Shown: one piece after another, positions 29,264-34,371 of the stretch
Numbering within the stretch: position 1 is the stretch's first letter
How the letters are laid out: each line of letters opens with the position of its first letter
Assembly: GCA_049517655.1 (NCBI GenBank)
Contig: JBEKRQ010000006.1
Coordinates: 1 to 34,371 of the forward strand
Source: UBA11358 sp049517655
GTDB lineage: Bacteria > Verrucomicrobiota > Verrucomicrobiia > Limisphaerales > UBA11358
Direction: 5' to 3'
DNA: 34,371 nucleotides
Notes under the pieces: generated by a model
Seen by the model: the letters and a program-made list of their open reading frames with translations, nothing else
Told to the model about the DNA's origin: nothing
Database searches by the model: none
Translations under genes and position numbers: made by a program

Positions 29264-29818
29264 TCAGGCACTATTGTCGATGATTCCGGTGTAACGCCAA
29301 ATTGCCCAAACATAACATTTGACTTCGTCGCGGTCCGGGTAGCGTCGGCGCAAGGTGTCGCGAATTTCAAAGGCTCGTTCCCGAGACATAATAAGTCCCG
29401 ACTCCGGTGAAAGCTCCGAGACATCGAATACTCTTGGAAAATGACTGCTGTTGAAGAGTGCGCTGGCAACGAACTGAATATCGACAACATCAAAGCCTGC
29501 AAACTCGAAATCGGGGTGCGAGAAACCGGAGACATCGGCTGCCGAAGGATCACGGGCGACTGCAACTACCACCGAGGGACGATGGCCCACAACGCACCGC
29601 AGGACGAAATCGAGGTCGGTAAAGAAATCGAGCATGAATTCTTCTTTCGCGACGAACTGCCAGTCCTCACTGGACTTAACGTGGACGACTGGAGGGCAGA
29701 GGATGCCGTCAAGCGTGACGATGCGTATCAGGTCAGTGCGATCCATGCTTCGGACATACTCCGCCCACCGCTCACCGTTGTTGCGGTCAAAACGCTCAAT
29801 GGCAGCATAATAATACAT
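29264..29818 (-). CDS. Hypothetical protein, family not recognised
   Basis: From ATG 29818 ('MYYYAAIERFDRNNGERWAE') the protein has 184 residues; a longer frame opens with TTG at 29875. It is acidic to neutral and has no signal peptide or membrane segment. Visible stretches are 'LIRIVTLDGILCPPVVHVKS', 'DFEFAGFDVVDIQFVASALF' and 'YVWAIWRYTGIIDNSA'. The order of alternating strands and helices suggests a small globular alpha/beta protein, comparable in style to stand-alone immunity-type proteins, but I cannot name a family. Codon use looks like a real gene and it does not overlap neighbours. It is divergent from rpsB. Confidence 0.55.
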   Translation of the reverse strand: MYYYAAIERFDRNNGERWAEYVRSMDRTDLIRIVTLDGILCPPVVHVKSSEDWQFVAKEEFMLDFFTDLDFVLRCVVGHRPSVVVAVARDPSAADVSGFSHPDFEFAGFDVVDIQFVASALFNSSHFPRVFDVSELSPESGLIMSRERAFEIRDTLRRRYPDRDEVKCYVWAIWRYTGIIDNSA

Positions 29819-30054
29819 GGTCGAACCAAAGAAAATATACCCCAAACTTGGGGCCACGTCACGCCCGTAACGCAAGAACTAACACGTGCTGACTGGAACC
29901 AAGCCTGAAAATAATGATTGCCATCACATGTTTCTTTGCTATTTTCCAGCCCCCTTGCAAGACGTTGAATCAGACGGGTTGTAAAGGAAAATGGCCTTAA
30001 ATTTTCGCATTCGAGTGGATGCGAAGGACCACAATAACATTAAAATTAATCCCG

Positions 30055-30182
30055 TGTTCCGCGGGATGCCCCGCTCTTTCTGGGGCTTTGAAAGAGCGCA
30101 GGTTCAGGGGAAACGCGGCAGGCTAAAAGCCGGTGTGCCTTTGAAGCTTTAGAAAGAGCGGGGTTTCAACCAAAGGAAACTT
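30055..30182 (+). promoter_or_regulatory. Structured rpsB leader with two alternative hairpins
   Basis: 'ccccgctctttct' (30069-30081) can pair with 'gaaagagcg' (30090-30098; 9-bp stem, 9-base loop) or with 'agaaagagcgggg' (30151-30163; 13-bp perfect stem). The second helix ends 19 bases before the GTG start, next to the ribosome-binding site 'aaagg' at 30173-30177. The 5' arm can also fold with 'gcggg' at 30061-30065. The two long helices exclude each other, as in an autoregulated leader. The rest of the 29819-30054 gap shows no gene; the promoter is not obvious. Confidence 0.5.
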
Positions 30183-30992
30183 GTGCTTGGCATTGGCATC
30201 AAAGAATTGTTGGAATCGGGCGTCCATTTTGGACACCAAACGAAGCGTTGGAACCCCAAGATGAAGCCGTTCATCTTCGACGCGCGCAACGGCATTCACA
30301 TCATTGACCTCAGCAAGACGCTCGCGCAACTCGAAACGGCGTGCGACTTTTTGTCTGAAACGGTTCGCAAAGGCGGGAAAGTTTTGTTCGTCGGCACCAA
30401 AAAGCAGGCGCAGCAATGTGTCAAGGAAACCGCGAAGGAAACCGGCCAATTTCATGTCACCGAACGTTGGCTTGGCGGCACATTGACGAATTACAACACG
30501 ATTAAATCGTCCATCAAACGGTTGAAGGAAATTGAGAAGATGGACACCGACGGCGCACTGGCCAATTACGGGAAACAGGAGCAATCCTCCATTCGCCGCG
30601 AAGCCGGCCGGCTGCACAAATATTTCGACGGCATCCGCGCGATGGACAGGATTCCCGCCGCGATGTTCGTCGTGGACATCAAGCGCGAGCACAACGCCGT
30701 CGCCGAGGCGCGCAAACTCAAGGTGCCGCTCGTTGCGCTCGTGGACACCAATTGCGATCCCGATCTCGTGAATTTTCCCGTTGCTGCGAATGACGATGCC
30801 ATCCGGTCCGTGCGCATGATTCTGGCCACCGTCGGCCAGGCCATCACGCTGGCGCAGGCGGAGTTTGAGTCCAAACATTCGCGCCATCCGACAGCAGAAG
30901 AAACTGCTCCGGCTGAAGCTCAAACCGCTGAAACCGCGCCAACAACAACCGCCCCGGTTGTTGCCGAGGCCGCTCCACAGTCGCCCGCTTAA
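30183..30992 (+). CDS. rpsB: 30S ribosomal protein S2
   Basis: 269 residues, component of the small ribosomal subunit. Conserved blocks: 'IKELLESGVHFGHQTKRWNP', 'YIFD'-like 'PFIFDARNGIHIIDLSKTLA', 'VLFVGTKKQAQQCVKE', 'ERWLGGTLTNYNTIKSSIKR', 'PAAMFVVDIKREHNAVAEA' and 'PLVALVDTNCDPDLVNFPVA'. The C-terminus has a low-complexity Ala/Thr/Pro/Glu tail of about 35 residues ('TAPAEAQTAETAPTTTAPVV') beyond the conserved core. The start is GTG at 30183, preceded by 'aaaggaaac'. Followed 77 bases later by tsf, the usual order. Probably autoregulated through the leader described separately. Confidence 0.97.
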   Translation: MLGIGIKELLESGVHFGHQTKRWNPKMKPFIFDARNGIHIIDLSKTLAQLETACDFLSETVRKGGKVLFVGTKKQAQQCVKETAKETGQFHVTERWLGGTLTNYNTIKSSIKRLKEIEKMDTDGALANYGKQEQSSIRREAGRLHKYFDGIRAMDRIPAAMFVVDIKREHNAVAEARKLKVPLVALVDTNCDPDLVNFPVAANDDAIRSVRMILATVGQAITLAQAEFESKHSRHPTAEETAPAEAQTAETAPTTTAPVVAEAAPQSPA

Positions 30993-31069
30993 AGCCTTTT
31001 GCGATTTTTCCAGGAAGTGCCAATGGCTTTTTCTTTCGACATTTAACTCTCAACGAATGACAATTTTAT

Positions 31070-31915
31070 ATGGCTCAAATTACTGTTGCTGACGTTGCCA
31101 GACTCCGCGAAATGACCAGCGCGGGCATGATGGACTGCAAAAAGGCACTGACCGAGGCGAAGGGCGATCTCGGTGCCGCCGTGGACATTCTGCGCAAAAA
31201 AGGCCAGGCCACCGCCGCCGTGAAATCCGCACGCGAAGCAAAGGAGGGTGCCATCACCCAATACATCGCACCGGGTGGGAGGATTGGGGTTCTCGTGGAG
31301 GTGAACAGCGAGACGGACTTTGTGGCGCGCAACGAAACCTTCCGCGCGTTTTGTGACGACGCGGCGAAGCGCTATGCCACTGAATCCAATCCGGATCTGG
31401 AAGCCGGGCGTCAGGCGCTGGTTGCCAAGATTCGTGAGAACATCAGAATTGCCCGCCACGCACGCATGGAAGTCAACGGCAATGGGCTGATTGCCGGCTA
31501 CATTCACACCGGCGCGAAGGTCGGCGTGCTCGTCGAAGTCGGCGCGGGCAAGGCCGAGACTGTGGCGAAGGACGAATTCAAGCAACTCGTCAAGGACATC
31601 ACGCTGCAAATTGCGGCGGGGCATCCCCACGCTGTTTCGCGTGAGCAAGTGCCGGCCGAAGTCATCGCAAAGGAGCGGGAAATCGCCGCGCAGTCCGACC
31701 GCCTAAAGGGCAAGCCGGCGCAGGCAATGGAAAAAATTCTGCAAGGCGTTCTGGAAAAGTTTTACCAGACCTACTGCCTCGTGGATCAAGGCTTCGTGAA
31801 ACAGAATTCTGAGGTGAGCGTGAAGGAACACGTGGCGCAAATCGCCAAACAACTCGGCGACGAAATCACAATCCGCCGGTTTGTGCGTTTCCAAGTCGGC
31901 GAAAGCGCCACTTAA
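31070..31915 (+). CDS. tsf: Elongation factor Ts
   Basis: 281 residues. Nucleotide-exchange factor for EF-Tu, cytoplasmic. The N-terminal UBA-like domain 'AQITVADVARLREMTSAGMM' with 'DCKKALTEAKGDLGAAVDIL', the signature 'EVNSETDFVARNETF', and the core-domain repeat 'GYIHTGAKVGVLVEVGAGKA' are all present. The C-terminal helical section ends 'HVAQIAKQLGDEITIRRFVR'. Length is normal for the family. Directly behind rpsB, as in most bacteria. Confidence 0.97.
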   Translation: MAQITVADVARLREMTSAGMMDCKKALTEAKGDLGAAVDILRKKGQATAAVKSAREAKEGAITQYIAPGGRIGVLVEVNSETDFVARNETFRAFCDDAAKRYATESNPDLEAGRQALVAKIRENIRIARHARMEVNGNGLIAGYIHTGAKVGVLVEVGAGKAETVAKDEFKQLVKDITLQIAAGHPHAVSREQVPAEVIAKEREIAAQSDRLKGKPAQAMEKILQGVLEKFYQTYCLVDQGFVKQNSEVSVKEHVAQIAKQLGDEITIRRFVRFQVGESAT

Positions 31916-31936
31916 GACCGGCGAATCAATTGCGTG

Positions 31937-31960
31937 AAGGGCGTCCGCAAGGCGCCTTTT
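31937..31960 (+). terminator. Possible weak terminator after tsf
   Basis: 'aagggcg' and 'cgcctt' around 'tccgcaagg' form a stem with one bulge, followed by 'tttt'. Short and imperfect. Confidence 0.35.
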
Positions 31961-32033
31961 CAGAAAAATTCTGCTTGCAGTTTTTTTAAAACCCGCTCCT
32001 TTGATGGAAGTTGGAAAACAAAGAAAGGCGTTT

Positions 32034-32426
32034 ATGAAAACAAAGGTGTTACTGGCGGTATTAATGGCGGCGGCCTTGCCCTTTGGCAGCGGTTGCGCGT
32101 TGTTTTTGGTTGGCGGCGCCGCGGCGGCGGGCGCGGGCACGGTGGCCTACGTGAACGGTGAATTGGAAGAAACCGAAGGCGTGGCTTATGACACAGCCTA
32201 TGACGCGACACTGGCCGCAATGAACGACATGCAATATGCGGTCGTGGACAAATCGAAGGCCGGGGTTGAGGCGAAAATTCTCGCCCGCACGAGCGGTGAC
32301 AAGAAAATTCAGATCACTCTGAACAAACAATCCGCCTCCGTCACGGAAATCCACATTCGCGTGGGCACGTTCGGCGACGAAAGCTTGTCACGGCAGATTC
32401 TCGACAAAATCAAGAGCCACTTTTAG
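32034..32426 (+). CDS. DUF3568-family lipoprotein
   Basis: From ATG 32034 ('MKTKVLLAVLMAAALPFGSG', then Cys-Ala-Leu-Phe) with 'aaagg' upstream, 130 residues. The signal peptide ends in a lipobox-like 'GSGC'. A glycine/alanine-rich hydrophobic segment follows ('LVGGAAAAGAGTVAYVNGEL'), then the DUF3568 core: 'YDTAYDATLAAMNDMQYAVV', 'KIQITLNKQSASVTEIHIRV' and 'DESLSRQILDKIKSHF'. The family is found in many bacteria as small envelope lipoproteins of unknown role. It sits inside the tsf-pyrH interval, where it is unusual. An in-frame ATG at 32001 gives 11 extra residues and is less likely. Confidence 0.82.
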   Translation: MKTKVLLAVLMAAALPFGSGCALFLVGGAAAAGAGTVAYVNGELEETEGVAYDTAYDATLAAMNDMQYAVVDKSKAGVEAKILARTSGDKKIQITLNKQSASVTEIHIRVGTFGDESLSRQILDKIKSHF

Positions 32427-32546
32427 TGTTGACTTATAAATAGCCACGTTGGTGGTGACTTACTGACAAGTCCCGATGATGTTTGTCGGGATTGGTTGTA
32501 GCGCGGTGTTGGGCGGTCGTTTGCATCTCTGCGAGTTGGCTTTGAT

Positions 32547-32595
32547 TTGACGTTTCACCGGACAGTTGTTAAAAGTTTTGCGTGAAGTTTCACGC
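32547..32595 (+). promoter_or_regulatory. Candidate pyrH promoter with overlapping palindromic operator
   Basis: 'ttgacg' (32547-32552), a 17-base spacer and 'taaaag' (32570-32575) place a start near 32582. A palindrome 'gcgtgaa gt ttcacgc' (32580-32595) covers that point, and a half-site 'gtttcac' recurs at 32552-32558. This arrangement fits a repressor operator, but no regulator can be named. A weak hairpin at 32470-32493 ('gtcccga'/'tcgggat') precedes it. Confidence 0.4.
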
Positions 32596-32607
32596 ATTCC
32601 AACTTTC

Positions 32608-33333
32608 ATGACCACCGCCAAACGGCCTCAATTTTACCGTATTTTGCTCAAGCTGAGCGGTGAGGCGCTCGGCGACGAGCATGGTGTTGGCATTCGTCCC
32701 GCGGCGGTGCATCACATGGCCGGGCAAATTCGCGAAGTGCGCGAACTCGGCGTGCAGGTGGTGGTGGTGGTCGGCGGCGGGAATATTTTTCGCGGCATAT
32801 CCGGCAGCGAACGCGGCATCGAGCGCGCCACGGGCGATTACATGGGAATGCTCGCCACGGTCATCAACGCTTTGGCATTGCAGGATGCGCTGGAGAAGCT
32901 CGGCGCGCCCACGCGCGTGCAAAGCGCCATTGCCATGTCGCAGGTCGCCGAGCCGTTCATCCGCCGGCGCGCAGTGCGGCATCTGGAAAAGGGCAGGGTG
33001 GTCATCTTCGGTGGCGGCACGGGCAATCCGTATTTTTCGACCGACACGGCGGCGGCCCTGCGCGCCAATGAAATCGGCGCGGAAGTGATTTTGAAGGCGA
33101 CAAAGGTTGACGGTATTTACGACAGCGACCCGGAGAAAAATCCCAAGGCGAAACGCTTCACGCAGATCACGTATCTCGATGCGTTGCAAAAGCGGCTCAA
33201 GGTGATGGATTCGACCGCGTTCTCGCTTTGCATGGACAACAAGATGCCGATCATTGTTTTCGATTTATTTCGCCCGCACAACCTGCGGCGTGTCGTCATG
33301 GGCGGTAAGGTGGGCACGCTCGTCACCGGTTGA
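32608..33333 (+). CDS. pyrH: UMP kinase
   Basis: 241 residues from ATG 32608 ('MTTAKRPQFYRILLKLSGEA'). Phosphorylates UMP to UDP with ATP in pyrimidine nucleotide synthesis; a hexameric bacterial enzyme of the amino-acid-kinase fold. Motifs: 'RILLKLSGEAL', 'VVVVVGGGNIFRG', 'DYMGMLATVINALALQDALE', 'VVIFGGGTGNPYFSTDTAAA', 'LKATKVDGIYDSDPEKNPKA' and 'MDSTAFSLCMDNKMPIIVFD'. The frame extends upstream to 32566 without family support. The usual neighbour frr (ribosome recycling factor) does not follow; a phosphoribosyltransferase gene does. Confidence 0.96.
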   Translation: MTTAKRPQFYRILLKLSGEALGDEHGVGIRPAAVHHMAGQIREVRELGVQVVVVVGGGNIFRGISGSERGIERATGDYMGMLATVINALALQDALEKLGAPTRVQSAIAMSQVAEPFIRRRAVRHLEKGRVVIFGGGTGNPYFSTDTAAALRANEIGAEVILKATKVDGIYDSDPEKNPKAKRFTQITYLDALQKRLKVMDSTAFSLCMDNKMPIIVFDLFRPHNLRRVVMGGKVGTLVTG

Positions 33334-33363
33334 CTTTTTCTCAAACGGGCGGATTCGTGTATC

Positions 33364-34008
33364 ATGAGGTTTGCATCGCGCCAGGATGCGGGACGCCGGC
33401 TCGGACAGTATTTGCACGAGCAAGGTGTCGAGACCGACATGGTGCTTGGATTGCCGCGCGGCGGTGTTGTGGTCGCCGCCGAAGTGGCGCGGCTTTTGCA
33501 ATGCCCGCTCGACGTGCTGGTCGTCCGCAAGATTGGACATCCCCTGCATCGTGAATTTGCTGTCGGGGCGCTGGCCGAGCCTGATGTCGTCATTTTCGAC
33601 GAGGCTTCCTTGTCTGAAATTCCTGTGGCGCGTTCTCAATTGGACGGGGTTGTGGCGGAAGAAATCGCCCGTTTGCGGGAGTATCGTCAGCGATTTCACC
33701 ATTCCAATGCGCCGACACTTCACAACAAAATTGTAATGCTTGTGGACGACGGCTTGGCAACGGGTGCGACGGCCGAGGCGGCGGTGCTTTCCGCCAGGAA
33801 ACAAGGCGTCCGCCGGATCATCGTTGCTGTGCCGGTGGCTTCGACGAATGCAGTCAAACGGCTGCGGCGCGTTGCGGACGATGTTTTGGTACTGGACGTG
33901 GACCCTGATTTCGCAGCCGTTGGCCAATACTACGACGAATTTTCACAAACGAGTGACGAGGAAGTCATCGCGTTGTTACGAGACGCTGCGCGCAAGGAAT
34001 CCGTTTGA
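33364..34008 (+). CDS. Phosphoribosyltransferase family protein
   Basis: 214 residues, type I PRT fold of the COG1926 type. The PRPP-binding motif is 'IVMLVDDGLATGATAEAA' with Asp128-Asp129, and the N-terminal 'DMVLGLPRGGVVVAAEVARL' and 'LDVLVVRKIGHPLHREFAVG' are characteristic of this group. The insert with 'YRQRF' before the PRPP loop is also usual. The base or other acceptor is unknown; cytoplasmic. It starts 30 bases after pyrH and is probably co-transcribed. Its stop codon overlaps the -35 box of the tRNA-Asn promoter. Confidence 0.85.
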   Translation: MRFASRQDAGRRLGQYLHEQGVETDMVLGLPRGGVVVAAEVARLLQCPLDVLVVRKIGHPLHREFAVGALAEPDVVIFDEASLSEIPVARSQLDGVVAEEIARLREYRQRFHHSNAPTLHNKIVMLVDDGLATGATAEAAVLSARKQGVRRIIVAVPVASTNAVKRLRRVADDVLVLDVDPDFAAVGQYYDEFSQTSDEEVIALLRDAARKESV

Positions 34009-34033
34009 CGTGATGCGAGACGATTTGTAGTTT
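34005..34033 (+). promoter_or_regulatory. Promoter of tRNA-Asn
   Basis: 'ttgacg' (34005-34010), a 17-base spacer, and 'tagttt' (34028-34033), 14 bases before the tRNA. The -35 box contains the stop codon of the preceding gene. Confidence 0.55.
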
Positions 34034-34047
34034 AGTTGCCCTTGGGT

Positions 34048-34122
34048 TCCAGAGTAGCTCAATGGTAGAGCAGCCGGCTGTTAACCGGCGGGTTGCAGGT
34101 TCGAGCCCTGCCTCTGGAGCCA
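34048..34122 (+). tRNA. tRNA-Asn (anticodon GTT)
   Basis: Acceptor 'tccagag' pairs with 'ctctgga'. The D-arm contains 'agctcaatggtagagc', the anticodon stem-loop is 'ccggctgttaaccgg' with GTT in the loop, and the T-arm is 'gcaggttcgagccctgc'. Discriminator G and encoded CCA end the gene. Confidence 0.95.
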
Positions 34123-34141
34123 ATCTCAAAGACGCGGGCGT

Positions 34142-34225
34142 ATGTTCCAAGTTTACGTTCTGCAAAATGTGACGGAGAAGTTCTATAGTCTGGCGGCGGC
34201 CCCGGTCCGTATTGTGATATGTTGA
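34142..34225 (+). pseudogene. Truncated GIY-YIG nuclease remnant
   Basis: ATG at 34142 opens 'MFQVYVLQNVTEKFYSLAAA' and stops after 27 residues. Small GIY-YIG nucleases of the UPF0213 type start 'M..VYVLQS...GKFYIG', so the first 15 residues match and the frame then leaves the family exactly in the YIG motif. No rest of the domain (Arg and Glu motifs) follows. Read as a broken copy 20 bases after tRNA-Asn. The remaining gap up to 34299 shows nothing else. Confidence 0.5.
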
Positions 34226-34299
34226 CTTTTAGCAGAACCCGAATAGCCTGTTCCTAAATAGTTACCATGATAGGGTTAACTCGACATCCAGAGACAAGC

Positions 34300-34371
34300 A
34301 TGCATAGGTTGAGGCCCAACAAAAGATTTACCGCAGCATTTAATCTAATTGAACTGGTCGTTGTGGTTCTT
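34300..34371 (+). CDS. Prepilin-type N-terminal cleavage/methylation domain protein, 3' end outside window
   Basis: The last 24 codons read 'MHRLRPNKRFTAA' then 'FNLIELVVVVL', running off the window end. This is the type III signal of type IV pilins and type II secretion pseudopilins: a short basic leader, the cleavage point before Phe, Glu at position +5 and a hydrophobic helix. The prepilin peptidase would remove the leader and methylate the Phe. The residue before the cut is Ala and not the usual Gly. An in-frame ATG at 34267 would give a longer leader. In Verrucomicrobia and Planctomycetes many such genes encode secreted proteins of unknown function. Confidence 0.75.
   Translation, partial: MHRLRPNKRFTAAFNLIELVVVVL

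Noticed and set aside
29441..29908. Plus-strand frame of 155 codons
   Set aside because: It overlaps the minus-strand hypothetical gene at 29264-29818, which has the more protein-like composition. Neither is firmly established, but both cannot be real.
33965..34165. Minus-strand frame containing 'GLEPATRRLTAGCSTIE'
   Set aside because: It is the antisense of tRNA-Asn, a well-known false gene type.

Overview
The window looks like chromosome of a member of the Verrucomicrobiota (Pedosphaera/Limisphaerales-like). This is inferred from a combination of traits and not from a marker-gene search: a PEP-CTERM protein, a large autotransporter, a secreted protein of the 'VYSQNVVGYVNV' type, several membrane proteins with C-terminal TPR arrays, two small four-helix-bundle (23S IVS/S23-like) genes, and many short degenerate repeat tracts. 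The base composition is moderately GC-rich, and Shine-Dalgarno sites are weak or absent in front of many genes.

Layout. 1-2327 is the 3' part of an autotransporter gene. 2391-2851 is gene-free and holds a terminator, a dispersed repeat, a decayed copy of the fmt 3' end and a palindrome cluster. 2895-6372 on the minus strand holds a DUF202 membrane protein, fmt (with a palindromic element inserted in frame), a secreted/membrane protein, a metallophosphoesterase remnant and a DUF6580-like membrane protein. 6490-9135 (-) encodes a fused membrane/spermidine-synthase-like/TPR protein, divergent from a zinc alcohol dehydrogenase (9186-10367, +) that carries repeat tracts inside its reading frame. 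10807-12277 (+) holds two exported proteins, the second with a PEP-CTERM sorting tail. tRNA-Glu follows at 12509. Behind it lies an accessory stretch (12591-14720) of four small genes (four-helix bundle, RelE-like, four-helix bundle, HNH nuclease) separated by heptanucleotide repeat tracts. A MITE-like inverted-repeat element follows (14789-14896).

14940-21891 (-) is a cluster of three TMTC-like membrane/TPR proteins with nearly identical C-terminal modules. A divergent pair on the plus strand (22006-26216) encodes a coiled-coil/TPR secreted protein and a VCBS/FG-GAP protein. It converges on a probable lipoprotein (26218-28188, -), which is followed by an HtrA-like serine protease and an unrecognised protein. 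30183-34008 (+) is the conserved housekeeping block rpsB - tsf - (DUF3568 lipoprotein) - pyrH - phosphoribosyltransferase, with a structured leader before rpsB. tRNA-Asn, a truncated GIY-YIG fragment and the first codons of a prepilin-like protein close the window.

The main theme of the accessory DNA is repeats. At least four sequence families of short tracts all have a period of seven bases and sit between or inside genes. A separate family of palindromic elements with GGTGGGG/GGTAGGG ends is also present, one copy of which has become 26 codons of fmt. I saw no defence system, prophage, CRISPR array or rRNA.
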